Shown here: piece after piece, positions 24,814 through 34,107 of the stretch
Layout of the letters: each line of letters starts with the position of its first letter
How positions within the stretch are numbered: position 1 is the stretch's first letter
From: Candidatus Gastranaerophilales bacterium
Lineage (GTDB): Bacteria; Cyanobacteriota; Vampirovibrionia; Gastranaerophilales; Gastranaerophilaceae
DNA: 64,000 bases
Assembly: GCA_944324165.1 (NCBI GenBank)
Contig: CALUVG010000011.1
Coordinates: 1-64,000, forward strand
Reading direction: 5' to 3'
Position numbers and translations under genes: made by a program
The notes under the pieces: generated by a model
Databases searched by the model: none
Told to the model about the DNA's origin: nothing
The model's input: only the letters and a program-made list of their open reading frames with translations

Positions 24814-24833
24814 GAGGCTTGTCTCTTAATTGG
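24806..24833. other. hairpin directly after the variable region
   Basis: CCAATTAAGAG / CTCTTAATTGG with loop GCTTGT spans the stop codon. DGR targets need a hairpin or cruciform just downstream of VR (known from the Bordetella phage system). It lacks a T run, so it is not a typical terminator. Confidence 0.7.
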
Positions 24834-24852
24834 CGGCACTAAGGGATTAATA

Positions 24853-24879
24853 AAGACGATAAGACGTTAGGACGTTAAG
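24853..24879 (-). repeat. right arm of 27-bp inverted repeat built of ACGTC units
   Basis: Reverse complement of 23722 to 23748 over 27 bp. It lies 40 bp after the pseudopilin stop codon. Confidence 0.85.
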
Positions 24880-24897
24880 ACGATAAGTTCGTTAATA

Positions 24898-24940
24898 AAA
24901 ATAGGGCAATTAGGAAAATTCCACATTGCCTTATTTTTTT
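24898..24940 (+). terminator. probable intrinsic terminator of variable pseudopilin
   Basis: AATAGGGCAAT and ATTGCCTTATT form an imperfect stem followed by seven T. Confidence 0.6.
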
Positions 24941-25001
24941 GTAAATCCTTAGTGCCTTAGCCCCCTAGCCCCTTAGTGACTTTAACGAAGAGTTTCGTAG
25001 G

Positions 25002-25066
25002 GTGGGCAAAGCAATGCGTGCCCACCTTTCAATTGTCGACTTTACCAAGCCAACAATTGAAAGGTG
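25002..25066. repeat. two adjacent palindromes after dnaJ
   Basis: GTGGGCA/TGCCCAC (25002 to 25025) and a 14-bp stem CACCTTTCAATTGT / ACAATTGAAAGGTG (25023 to 25066) with a 16-nt loop. The first resembles the REP-like family at 23123 and 55522. The second may end dnaJ transcription. Confidence 0.65.
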
Positions 25067-26140
25067 TTACCCGAGGGCTTGTATCTGTTTATACAGGTCA
25101 ATCTGTTTTGCAGAAATATCTTTCGGAATAACAATTTTTACCCTTGCGTTTAAATTCCCGTAGCCGCCGTCTTTTTTCGGAAGACCTAAATTCTTTAATC
25201 TCAACATTTGACCGCTGGATGTCTTTGGCGGAATTTTTATCCCGATGTTGCCGTGTAAAGTGTTTATTTCCTTTTTACAGCCAAGAACGGCTTCCGGTGG
25301 AGTTATTTCAACATCTTTTGTCAAATCAACGCCGTCAATGTCATATTCTTTGTCTTTTATGTTTATAACAAGGTATAAATCACCTTTTTGCCCGCGTGTG
25401 TCGGCTTTACCTTCTCCTCTTACACGGACTTTCTGCCCTTCTTTTATTTCCGGCGGAAGTTTTACTTTTATGGATTTTTGTTCCGTTCTTATGCCTGTGC
25501 CGCCGCATACTGAACAGTAACCGCCATTTGGAGGACATTGCGTACAGCGTTCTATTTCATTGAATTTAACAGTTATCGGCTTTTGATCAAACAAATCTTT
25601 TGCAGTTACATTCAGTGTTTTGGTGACATCAAGATTTTCGTTCATGGTTTGAGCTTCGCGGGCTGTTCTTGATGATCTGGAGTTTCTGCCAGTCCCTGTT
25701 GCTCCTGCTGCGCCAAAATCAAAGCCGTCAAATGCACTTCTTGTTCTGCGTGAAGAACGACCGCCCATTTGTGCGCCCATCATATCTCCGAATAATGAAC
25801 TGAAAAAGTCGGAAAATCCGCCCATATCTCCGCCAAAATTAAAGCTTTGATATGTTCCGCCCTGACCGCCGCCAAAGTTAAAATGTTCAAATCCCGGAGG
25901 CGGAGTATATTCAGCACCGCCCTGCCAGTTTGCACCAAGACTGTCATAACGCTGACGTTTCTGTTTGTCGCCTAATACTTCATATGCTTCATTTATATCT
26001 TTGAATTTGCTTTCAGCCTCTTTTGTTTTATTTACATCAGGGTGGAATTTACGTGCAAGCTTTCTGTAGGCGGATTTTATCTCTGCCTCTGTTGCGTCCC
26101 GTTTAACACCCAATATTTCATAATAATCTTTGTATTCCAT
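25067..26140 (-). CDS. DnaJ/CbpA-type Hsp40 co-chaperone
   Basis: This 357-residue protein has a J domain (residues 1 to 70) with the HPD motif in [14 protein letters not shown], which stimulates DnaK ATPase. A Gly/Phe-rich linker runs to about 155. The usual four CxxCxGxG zinc repeats are reduced to one short cluster ([19 protein letters not shown], near 195 to 215). Two C-terminal substrate-binding beta domains follow. It therefore lies between DnaJ and zinc-free CbpA in architecture. dnaK and grpE are not adjacent. The start is supported by GGAGATAATTATT before ATG. Confidence 0.9.
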   Translation of the reverse strand: MEYKDYYEILGVKRDATEAEIKSAYRKLARKFHPDVNKTKEAESKFKDINEAYEVLGDKQKRQRYDSLGANWQGGAEYTPPPGFEHFNFGGGQGGTYQSFNFGGDMGGFSDFFSSLFGDMMGAQMGGRSSRRTRSAFDGFDFGAAGATGTGRNSRSSRTAREAQTMNENLDVTKTLNVTAKDLFDQKPITVKFNEIERCTQCPPNGGYCSVCGGTGIRTEQKSIKVKLPPEIKEGQKVRVRGEGKADTRGQKGDLYLVINIKDKEYDIDGVDLTKDVEITPPEAVLGCKKEINTLHGNIGIKIPPKTSSGQMLRLKNLGLPKKDGGYGNLNARVKIVIPKDISAKQIDLYKQIQALG

Positions 26141-26301
26141 AATAATTATCTCCTATAATAATGATAATATAAATTCCGGCAATTTTGTAAATAATTAATT
26201 ATTTTTTAATGAGTTAATAAAACTTTATTAATTAAAAAAATAGTGGCAAAATTTTTTTTTCTCGTGTATTATATAATCCATATTTCAATTTGGAAGACGC
26301 A

Positions 26302-27159
26302 ATGCAAGGACTTATAGAAAAAGAATTAAATTCTAATGATAAAATCCTGAAGCCGGATTTCAACTCAAAAACAGGGCGTGAATTACTAGCGTTTTATTTA
26401 CAAACAAAATTTAAACAGATACTATCACATGATCGCAAATGTGAAACCCCGATTTTTATAGACGTAAATCCGAACTTTATTTCAAGATTTTCAAAACGAT
26501 TAATTAACAACCCCCATAAAAGATTGTTAATAGGTATTACAGGCGAGTCTGCCTCCGGCAAATCAACTATATGTAAAAAGATTAAAGAGATAATAGGGCA
26601 ATATGAAATGCCGGTTTCTATCCTCAGCACAGATAATTATTTTAACGATATTTCTGCATTAATCAATAAATACGGTAGTTTTGACAGTTTGATTGAAAAC
26701 GGTTACGATATTGACTCTCCAAAGAGTTTTCAGTTAGATATTTTGAAAAGTGACCTGATAGATTTGTCCGAGGGCTTAAATATAAAAGCTCCTATGTATT
26801 TGCCTAACGGCACGGGGGTATCTGTACCGCATTCACTTGATATATCCAGTGAAAAGGTGATTGTTGTTGAAGGTATTGCAACAATGTATGAGGATATCAA
26901 AGATGTTTTTGATGTCAAAATATATGTTGAGGCTGACAATGATATTCGCAAAGCAAGATTTATGAAACGTGCTTGTGAAGAACGTAACCAGAGTTATGAA
27001 AAGGCTCTCCAGCACTGGAACTATCTTGAGCATACCGGGTCACAGCACGTAAGACCATGCCGTCAGGAAGCAGATTTTGTATTGAATGGAAATTCTAATC
27101 TTAAATATCTCGCATTAGTGCTTGAATATATTCATACGATTACAAATAATTTTATGTAA
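26302..27159 (+). CDS. uridine-kinase-like P-loop kinase
   Basis: This protein of about 285 residues has LLIGITGESASGKSTICKK near residue 76 (Walker A), an ILSTDNYF block near 110 matching the uridine kinase/phosphoribulokinase family Asp motif, and a VIVVEGIATMYEDI strand near 194 (Walker B-like). The RKARFMKRACEERNQSYEKAL lid segment follows. It probably phosphorylates a nucleoside or small sugar-type substrate, but the substrate is not evident. About 75 N-terminal residues are unassigned. ATG 26302 with GGAAG upstream is preferred over the in-frame TTG at 26290. Confidence 0.8.
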   Translation: MQGLIEKELNSNDKILKPDFNSKTGRELLAFYLQTKFKQILSHDRKCETPIFIDVNPNFISRFSKRLINNPHKRLLIGITGESASGKSTICKKIKEIIGQYEMPVSILSTDNYFNDISALINKYGSFDSLIENGYDIDSPKSFQLDILKSDLIDLSEGLNIKAPMYLPNGTGVSVPHSLDISSEKVIVVEGIATMYEDIKDVFDVKIYVEADNDIRKARFMKRACEERNQSYEKALQHWNYLEHTGSQHVRPCRQEADFVLNGNSNLKYLALVLEYIHTITNNFM

Positions 27160-27335
27160 AATTATTTAAATTCCTTCTATTGGATGAATATTGATTTTTT
27201 GCCTTTATTTATAATATATGTTATTATTATATTATAGTATTAGAGGTGTGATTTTTTGAATTAAATACTCTAAAAAGTTGATACGAAATTAAAAAAAATT
27301 TAATATAATTTAATCTGTATAGAAATAGGTGGCAA

Positions 27336-28013
27336 GTGATAAAAGAAGTTTTAGAGAAAATCATAGAAAAAATAAAAATATTCATAGAAAAGGATAAGGA
27401 TAAAATCTGGTATAAAAGACGTTATGTGCAGATTATAGCTGGAATTCTGGCATTGCTGCTTGCGATAGTCGGTATTGTAACATCAGCGCATAAAAATAAT
27501 GCACCGGTAGAAGAACTGGATAAAGAACCTGTTCCTGTTGCGGAACCTATCGAAAATGATGATATAGAAGTTGTTGCCGCAGCACCGCAGACGGATGAAA
27601 TGGTAACTATTTCAATGGAAAATACAGGTCGTGCGGATCCGTTTTTGCCTTCGGCAGATTATGAGGCAATAGCAGCACTTTCTACTCCTAATGTTAACAG
27701 ATTGCCATACTATATGATACCGCCTCCTGAAGAAACAGGTTATGAGCAGGATGCGGTTGACGTTGTTAAAACTAAAGTGTCCGGTATTATGTATGATAAA
27801 TATAATCCTTCAGCAATATTGAATATTGATGATACGGATTATCTTGTTCGTGCCGGTGATACTATAAATAATTACAGAATTCTTTCAATATCACCTTCTG
27901 CGGTTACAGTTCAATTGGGAAGTAATACCTATCGTGCCGGCGTGGGTGAGATGTTCTCTGATGAGGATATTAATTATGTAAATGACAGCTTTGGTCGCGC
28001 AAGGCGGCAATAA
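27336..28013 (+). CDS. PilP-like type IV pilus assembly protein
   Basis: The 225-residue protein starts with GTG after AGGTGG. One membrane span (YVQIIAGILALLLAIVGIV, residues about 31 to 50) is followed by an acidic/Pro linker and a small beta domain with GRADPFLPS and VSGIMYDKYNPSAILNIDDTDYLVRAGDTI. The latter pattern matches the PilP/GspC homology region, which links the inner-membrane platform to the secretin. The position directly before the secretin supports this. In proteobacteria PilP is a lipoprotein; here it is membrane-anchored by a span, as in GspC. Confidence 0.7.
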   Translation: MIKEVLEKIIEKIKIFIEKDKDKIWYKRRYVQIIAGILALLLAIVGIVTSAHKNNAPVEELDKEPVPVAEPIENDDIEVVAAAPQTDEMVTISMENTGRADPFLPSADYEAIAALSTPNVNRLPYYMIPPPEETGYEQDAVDVVKTKVSGIMYDKYNPSAILNIDDTDYLVRAGDTINNYRILSISPSAVTVQLGSNTYRAGVGEMFSDEDINYVNDSFGRARRQ

Positions 28014-28075
28014 AAAAATAAAAGATTGTTGTAGTATTTGAAATAAAAAAGAAGAAAATAAGAGCAGGAGCTAAA

Positions 28076-29911
28076 ATGAAGAAAAATATTTTTAACAGAA
28101 TTATTGCAGGTATAATGTTAACGGCATTTTGTTTTTCAAATAGTGCCCCTTTAGCAGTACTTGCAGTAGAACAGACCGGTGTTGTTGAGGATTATGTCCA
28201 GACATCTAAGCCTGTACTTCGGGAAAATAAGCCTATGTCTTTAAAGCTTAAGGGTGATGTGAGTCTAACAAATAAGAAAATTCCTATTAACTTAAGTTTA
28301 CGCGATTCGGATGTAAAACAGGTATTGAGAATGTTTGCTGATAAAGCAGGCATGAACATTATTTTCTATAGTTCTGTTAATGGAAAAGTTACACTTGATC
28401 TGGTGAATGTTCCTTTGAGTGAAGCTTTTGATATGGTATTGGAAACTGCCGGTCTGACTTATGCCAAGGAAGGAAATACAATTCTTGTTGCATCTGCTAA
28501 TGATGCAAACTTTACTTCAATGAAACAGGAAATTAATGTAATTCCTGTTAAATATGTTGATGCTGCTGTTATTGCTGATTTCTTAAACAAAAATATATAT
28601 AAAATGAAAAAACCGGGGTTTTCAGGCTCAGATATTGCTACAACCAATCCGGCAGCAAATGAGCTTTTGATATTAGGGTCTAAAAATGATGCCGAAATAG
28701 CCAAAAAAGTTGTAGATCAGTTTGATAAAAAACCTACTATAACAACTTTTACCGTAAAACATACAACACCTGCCGAAATGGCAGATATGGTTTGTAATTC
28801 ACTATTGAAAGCAACGGTGGGAACAGAAGGCGATTCAAGTTCTTCTGATACAATAGATACGGGTGATGACAGTGATATTATTGATGAGCCGGATGAAGAA
28901 CCATTAACACTGGGCGGCGGAGTTGTTGCATGTACTGTTGCAACAAAGTCTGAAGGTGATGTTGTATCATCATTGCCTCTACAAAACATGTCTGTGTCAT
29001 ATTTTACACAACTTGGAACATTGAATGTTGTTGGAGGCTCCGAGCAGCAGGTAGAAATGATTAGAGAATTTATTGAACAGTCTGATAAAAAACAGCCAAT
29101 GGCATATTTGGAGATGTCTATTGTTGAATTGAACGAAACAGGAAGCCGTGAATTCCAAAACCAATGGGCTTTCTGGAGCAAGCACTTCTCTGCTAACTTC
29201 ACAGGTACTCAATTCCAAACATATAATGATGGTACAAATAACTATCCTATATTTATTACCGGTAATCCTGACGATGAAACTGGCGGTGCACAGTATGGCG
29301 GCGGTGTTGCCCTTACATATGCAATACGTTATTTGATAGAAAACAGAAAAGGACGTGTTGTTGCTAACCCTAAAATCTTAATTACCAACGGGCAGGAATC
29401 TGTTATTGACCTGACTTCCGATTATGTAAAAACAGTTACTTCTCAGGTATTAGGCGGAACAGGCGGTATTGCAGGTGCTATTCAAAGAACATATGAAATC
29501 GGCGATGACAACGGTATCAAGATAACTATTACTCCGTTTATCAGCCCTGAAGGTTATGTTACATTGAATATTGAACCGGATTATGCAACCGTTGCTGATT
29601 CAGTATACACGGAAAACGCACAAACCGGTACACGTGACTTGCAGGCAACCTTATTACAAAGACGTAACCTAACATTGAAAAATGTCAGAATTAAAGACGG
29701 TGAAACCCTCGTAATAGGCGGTATGATCCGAGAAGAAGAAACTAAACAGGTTAACAAAATTCCGTTCTTAGGCGATATACCTGTTGTGGGAGCTTTGTTC
29801 AGAAGTACTACCCGTGAAAAAAGTAAAGAAGAAATGGTCATAATGATTACTCCAAAAATTGTTATAGATACAGAAGATGCTACTCCTGAACCGATAGAAG
29901 AAACATTATAA
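28076..29911 (+). CDS. pilQ: type IV pilus / type II secretion secretin
   Basis: This 611-residue protein has a signal peptide (IIAGIMLTAFCFSNSAPLAVLA). The STN/N0 domain near 60 to 140 (LSLRDSDVKQVLRMFADKAG) and the N1 domains (VIPVKYVDAAVIADFLNK) follow, with an acidic Ser/Asp-rich insert near 255 to 285. The secretin domain contains VVANPKILITNGQESVIDL and the closing block VIGGMIREEETKQVNKIPFLGDIPVVGALF. It forms the outer-membrane ring through which the pilus passes, implying a diderm envelope. No AMIN domain is seen. It follows the PilP-like gene by 62 bp. Confidence 0.93.
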   Translation: MKKNIFNRIIAGIMLTAFCFSNSAPLAVLAVEQTGVVEDYVQTSKPVLRENKPMSLKLKGDVSLTNKKIPINLSLRDSDVKQVLRMFADKAGMNIIFYSSVNGKVTLDLVNVPLSEAFDMVLETAGLTYAKEGNTILVASANDANFTSMKQEINVIPVKYVDAAVIADFLNKNIYKMKKPGFSGSDIATTNPAANELLILGSKNDAEIAKKVVDQFDKKPTITTFTVKHTTPAEMADMVCNSLLKATVGTEGDSSSSDTIDTGDDSDIIDEPDEEPLTLGGGVVACTVATKSEGDVVSSLPLQNMSVSYFTQLGTLNVVGGSEQQVEMIREFIEQSDKKQPMAYLEMSIVELNETGSREFQNQWAFWSKHFSANFTGTQFQTYNDGTNNYPIFITGNPDDETGGAQYGGGVALTYAIRYLIENRKGRVVANPKILITNGQESVIDLTSDYVKTVTSQVLGGTGGIAGAIQRTYEIGDDNGIKITITPFISPEGYVTLNIEPDYATVADSVYTENAQTGTRDLQATLLQRRNLTLKNVRIKDGETLVIGGMIREEETKQVNKIPFLGDIPVVGALFRSTTREKSKEEMVIMITPKIVIDTEDATPEPIEETL

Positions 29912-29934
29912 GTAGTATATAAAACAAACAAGAA

Positions 29935-31950
29935 ATGAATGAATTACTAACAAGGTTAAAAAATAGTGTCAGTCCACAGATACTAAATAAGGTCGAGCAA
30001 TCACTAATGGAACAACTAAAGTTTGTTCCAATTAGTGTTAAAGATAATTTCTTGTTTGTTGCAATTAATACGACTTCTGATAAATCGCTTATAAATCTTA
30101 AGTTAAAAGAGTATTTTTCTCAGCAAATAAAATTTATACAAATCCCAGATAGAGATCTGGAATACTTAATAGCCTCTTTAGGTAAAAAGGATGAAGAGAA
30201 TTTTTCTATTCTGGAGCACGACGAACAAAAGCAGACCCGTCTTGGGGAAATGCTTATACAGAGAGGCTATATAACGGATGTACAATTACTGCAGGCTCTT
30301 GCTGAAAGTAAACGCCAGAAAGTTCCTATAGGATCAACATTATTTAAATTAGGATTTATCACCTTAGCTCAGTTAAAAGAAATACTGCATATGCAGACCG
30401 GATTGGATATGGTTACTCCGGAGCTGCTGGCTAAGCAGGATAAATTTGTCAATATTTTGCCGGAAGATTTTATTAAGGCTAACCAGATTATTCCTATATC
30501 TTCTGATGGTAAAACTTTGATATTAGGTGTTGTACAGCCGGTTAAACCCGATGTTTTAAAAGAAATTATTTATCTGACAGGGCAAAATCCTAAACAATTA
30601 TTGATGACTCATTATGAATTTGAGGCATCTTTAAACACTTATTTTAGCAGCCAGAAAAAAGAAACCCAGAAAATCATCCAACAAATTGAGCAGGAGTCCG
30701 CTGAGTTTGAGCAGGAAGAATCTTTATGGCAGCAGGTTGATAGCGAACTGCAGGATTCAACGGGATCAGTTGCAAAATTCGTTAACCAGATTATTACAAA
30801 TGCTATTGATAATAAAGTTTCCGATATTCACCTTGAGCCGCGTCTGCAAGGGTATATTGTTCGTTACAGAAAAGACGGCATGCTGCAAAAAGTTCTGGAC
30901 ATTCCGCCAAAAGTAGAATCCTCAATTATTGCCCGTTTTAAAGTTCTGTCCAGAATGAATATTGCAGAACACAGACGTCCGCAGGACGGCACTTTTTCAA
31001 TTAAATATAAAAACGGGGCATATGACTTTCGTATAAACACATTGCCTGTTTCAGGCAAAGAAAAAGTCGTAATTCGTGTATTGGCTCCTGCAGTAAGTTT
31101 GAATGCTGCGGATAAACATATTAATCTTGTAGGTGCTTTTGATGATGATATAGCTAAAATAAAAGCAATGGTAACTTCTCCTAACGGTATTATCCTTACA
31201 TCAGGTCCTACAGGGTCAGGTAAAACAACAACGCTTTATTCCGTATTGAAGAGTTTGAACGATGAATCCGTCAATATTACAACAATTGAAGACCCTATAG
31301 AAATTAAACTTGAAGGTATAAACCAGTCACAAATTAACCCGAAAGCCGGTATTACATTCGCATCATGTATGCGTGCAATATTGCGTCAGGACCCTGATAT
31401 TATCCTCGTCGGTGAAATTCGTGACTATGAAACTCTGGAAATTGCGATTTCCGCAGCATTAACCGGTCACCTCGTATTAAGTACAGTCCACACAAACTCT
31501 GCAGCCGCAACTGTTACACGTTTGATTGAAATGGGGGCTAAAGATTATCTGGTATCTTCTACTTTAACAGGGGTTATTGCACAGCGTCTGGTTAGAAGGC
31601 TGTGTGATGACTGCAAAGAAGAATATTATCCGTCTTACGAAGAAGCAAGTCAGATATTTACTAATGAAGAAGATATTCAAGACTTTATGAAACAGCCTAT
31701 TTATCGTTCAAAAGGCTGTAACAAATGCGATTTCACAGGATATAGAGGACGTCTCGGCGTTTATGAAATTATGCCTATTACAAAAGATATTAAAAAACTT
31801 ATTGCAATGGGCGCGCACGATTTGGAAATTGAAGAAACAGCAATTAAACATGGTATGAGAACTCTTCATAATTCGTGTATAAAACATATATTAAACGGCG
31901 AAACTACAATTAGTGAATTCGTTCGTGTTCTTGGTATTGCAAGTGAATAA
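29935..31950 (+). CDS. pilB: type IV pilus assembly ATPase
   Basis: The 671-residue protein has a GspE/PilB N-terminal module (residues about 95 to 250), with LGEMLIQRGYITDVQLLQAL as its signature, and then the hexameric ATPase. SGPTGSGKTTTLYS is Walker A, DPDIILVGEIRDYETLEIAI the Walker B/Asp box and LSTVHTN the His box. A zinc site of two CxxC pairs (CDDC, CNKC) lies near 560 to 600, as in PilB. It powers pilus extension. A retraction ATPase PilT is not in this operon. The gene lies 23 bp after the secretin. Confidence 0.95.
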   Translation: MNELLTRLKNSVSPQILNKVEQSLMEQLKFVPISVKDNFLFVAINTTSDKSLINLKLKEYFSQQIKFIQIPDRDLEYLIASLGKKDEENFSILEHDEQKQTRLGEMLIQRGYITDVQLLQALAESKRQKVPIGSTLFKLGFITLAQLKEILHMQTGLDMVTPELLAKQDKFVNILPEDFIKANQIIPISSDGKTLILGVVQPVKPDVLKEIIYLTGQNPKQLLMTHYEFEASLNTYFSSQKKETQKIIQQIEQESAEFEQEESLWQQVDSELQDSTGSVAKFVNQIITNAIDNKVSDIHLEPRLQGYIVRYRKDGMLQKVLDIPPKVESSIIARFKVLSRMNIAEHRRPQDGTFSIKYKNGAYDFRINTLPVSGKEKVVIRVLAPAVSLNAADKHINLVGAFDDDIAKIKAMVTSPNGIILTSGPTGSGKTTTLYSVLKSLNDESVNITTIEDPIEIKLEGINQSQINPKAGITFASCMRAILRQDPDIILVGEIRDYETLEIAISAALTGHLVLSTVHTNSAAATVTRLIEMGAKDYLVSSTLTGVIAQRLVRRLCDDCKEEYYPSYEEASQIFTNEEDIQDFMKQPIYRSKGCNKCDFTGYRGRLGVYEIMPITKDIKKLIAMGAHDLEIEETAIKHGMRTLHNSCIKHILNGETTISEFVRVLGIASE

Positions 31951-31964
31951 CAGGTGTATAATCA

Positions 31965-33194
31965 ATGACAATATATAGTTACGTAGCATTAAAAAATAAT
32001 AGAGATATAGTTAAAGGTAAAGTTGAAGCAAACGATTTACGTTCAGCAAGAGAAGCTATACGTCAACTTGGCTTTATGCCGACAAAAGTTTATGAAGAAA
32101 AGACTAAGCCGCAAGTGGATGAAAAGGCTGTAAGAAAAGAGTTTGATGTTGCTAAAATGAAGACTCTGGGGCTGGGGGATAAGATTAACTTTACCTCCAC
32201 ATTACAAATACTTGCGCAGTCAGGTATTCCTATAATAGAATCTTTGATGTTTATTGAAAACGATGCTGCAAAGTTGAAAGTAAGACTTGTTGCAAAAGAA
32301 TTGCGTCGTCAAATTATGGCAGGGTCTACATTTGCAGATACAATTGCAAGATATCCTCATCAGTTTGGACAGATTTATGTAGGTCTTTGTAAAGCCGGTG
32401 AAGATTCCGGTGAATTGGAAAAAACACTGGCACGTTTGCTGGAACTTCTAACAAAAGAAGAAGCGGTAAGAGGTAAGGTTATCGGAACACTCATGTATCC
32501 GGCATTTGTAATTATTCTTGCTATCATAATTGTACTTATAATGCTTATGTTTGTATTCCCTGTGTTCAAAGAAATGTTTGATAATATGGGGCGTGAATTA
32601 CCTTGGATTACACAAACATTAATGGATATCGGGGTATTTTTAAAGACTTACTGGTTCTTTGTTCCTTTAATTATCGGGTCTATTGTTGGGTTGTTAACCT
32701 TTTTATTCCGCTGGCAGCCTAGTAAGAAAAAAATTGATGAATGGGTGTTAAAAATCCCGCTGCTTTCTGATTTAATTCAGTTTTCGAATTTTTCAAACTT
32801 TGTATCAGTATTGCAGGTATGTTATGATGCAGGTGTTCCGATTATTGAATGTTTGTATTTGTCAAATCTTACTTTAACAAATCATACATTGAAAGACAGA
32901 ATTGAAACAGCAACAACAAAAGTACAACAGGGGCAGCATCTTTCAGTTGCATTAAGGTCTACACGTGTTATGCCGAGAATGATATTGTTTATGATAGCTA
33001 CAGGTGAACAGTCAGGTCGTCTTGGTGAAATGTTATATCAGGCAACTGTATTTATTGATAAAAAACTTGATACGATTATTGATACTATGACGAAGATGAT
33101 TGAACCTATAATGTTACTGGTTATCGGCAGTATCGTATTAACACTTGCTTTAGCATTATACTTGCCACTATTTGCATCTTACATGATGGATTAA
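31965..33194 (+). CDS. pilC: type IV pilus inner-membrane platform protein
   Basis: The 409-residue protein has two T2SSF repeats (STLQILAQSGIPIIESLMFIEN near 80 and VSVLQVCYDAGVPIIECLYLSN near 280). Each is followed by membrane spans, with the last span VIGSIVLTLALALYLPLF. It is the platform that couples PilB ATPase motion to pilin insertion. It follows pilB by 14 bp. No pilM, pilN or pilO genes are adjacent, so the alignment subcomplex must be elsewhere or absent. Confidence 0.95.
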   Translation: MTIYSYVALKNNRDIVKGKVEANDLRSAREAIRQLGFMPTKVYEEKTKPQVDEKAVRKEFDVAKMKTLGLGDKINFTSTLQILAQSGIPIIESLMFIENDAAKLKVRLVAKELRRQIMAGSTFADTIARYPHQFGQIYVGLCKAGEDSGELEKTLARLLELLTKEEAVRGKVIGTLMYPAFVIILAIIIVLIMLMFVFPVFKEMFDNMGRELPWITQTLMDIGVFLKTYWFFVPLIIGSIVGLLTFLFRWQPSKKKIDEWVLKIPLLSDLIQFSNFSNFVSVLQVCYDAGVPIIECLYLSNLTLTNHTLKDRIETATTKVQQGQHLSVALRSTRVMPRMILFMIATGEQSGRLGEMLYQATVFIDKKLDTIIDTMTKMIEPIMLLVIGSIVLTLALALYLPLFASYMMD

Positions 33195-33213
33195 TAAAAA
33201 TACGGGGGTGAAT

Positions 33214-34107
33214 ATGCCTGAAAAAAAAAATATAGTTATAACCGGCGCAACATCCGGTATTGGAAAGGCTTTATGTGAAAAATTTGCGCAGGAGAATACT
33301 GTTTTTGCCGGATACAGAAATGAAAAATTAGTACCTGATTTAAAGGCTATTTCTCATAATGTAATTCCTTTTTATATTGATTTTAAACATGTGGACAGTG
33401 TAGCTTTTGCGGCTAATTTTATTAAGGTTAAAACTGAACATGTAGATACATTGATTAATGCCGCAGGATGTGTTGTTGCCGGTGCTATTGAAAATATTGA
33501 TATTAAGCGTATCAGGGAGCAATTTGAAGTAAATACATTCGGACATCTTGATTTTACACAGAGACTTCTGCCGCTTTTGGATAATTCTAAAATAATTAAT
33601 ATCAGTTCAAAATCCAGTTTTGGAATATTTCCTTTTGTAAGTCCTTATTGTGCATCAAAAAGAGCACTTGATATAATGTTTAATGCACTTTTACTGGAAA
33701 CACATAAGAATATCAAGGTGATTTCTGTAAAACCCGGGGTTATTGCAACTCCATTATGGGGAAAATCTATTGATGATAATAAAGACTCTATAGAATCCGC
33801 AAAAGGGTTTGAAGTAGAACTGGATTATATAATTGAAAATGCCCGTAAAAATGAAACATATGGGCTTGATGTTATGGAAGTTGTCAGAGTTATTGAAGAA
33901 ATAGAAAAAAATCCTAATCCAAAATCAACATATACTGTAGGCTGGGATGCAAAACTAGCAGAATGTGTTTCTAAACTGCCGCAGGACTGGGTGAATAAAA
34001 TTATCAAAAAAGGCATGGAAGTAAGATTTAAGAATGCGGCAAAAATTAAAAATAAAAATTTAGAAAACAAATCTGAAGATGCTGATAATATTAAGACAGA
34101 CGTCTAA
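33214..34107 (+). CDS. short-chain dehydrogenase/reductase
   Basis: The 297-residue protein has ITGATSGIGKAL near residue 8 (TGxxxGIG, NAD(P)-binding), the NAAG-like INAAGCVVAG near 86, and the catalytic Ser and YxxxK in NISSKSSFGIFPFVSPYCASK near 130 to 150. It is a classical SDR oxidoreductase of unknown substrate. ATG 33214 after GGGGGTG is preferred over an in-frame GTG at 33208. It directly follows pilC and may share the transcript. Its 3' end overlaps the convergent TPR gene by 17 bp. Confidence 0.88.
   Translation: MPEKKNIVITGATSGIGKALCEKFAQENTVFAGYRNEKLVPDLKAISHNVIPFYIDFKHVDSVAFAANFIKVKTEHVDTLINAAGCVVAGAIENIDIKRIREQFEVNTFGHLDFTQRLLPLLDNSKIINISSKSSFGIFPFVSPYCASKRALDIMFNALLLETHKNIKVISVKPGVIATPLWGKSIDDNKDSIESAKGFEVELDYIIENARKNETYGLDVMEVVRVIEEIEKNPNPKSTYTVGWDAKLAECVSKLPQDWVNKIIKKGMEVRFKNAAKIKNKNLENKSEDADNIKTDV

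Larger units (their letters stand above)
24835..24956. repeat. nested inverted repeats downstream of the variable pseudopilin
   Basis: Outer arms GGCACTAAGG (24835 to 24844) and CCTTAGTGCC (24947 to 24956) enclose the ACGTC-unit arm at 24853 to 24879 and a terminator-like hairpin. Further CCTTAG units follow up to about 24980. Confidence 0.7.

Noticed and set aside
23722-24879. ACGTC-unit arms as CRISPR repeats
   Set aside because: Only two arms in inverted orientation with a gene between them.
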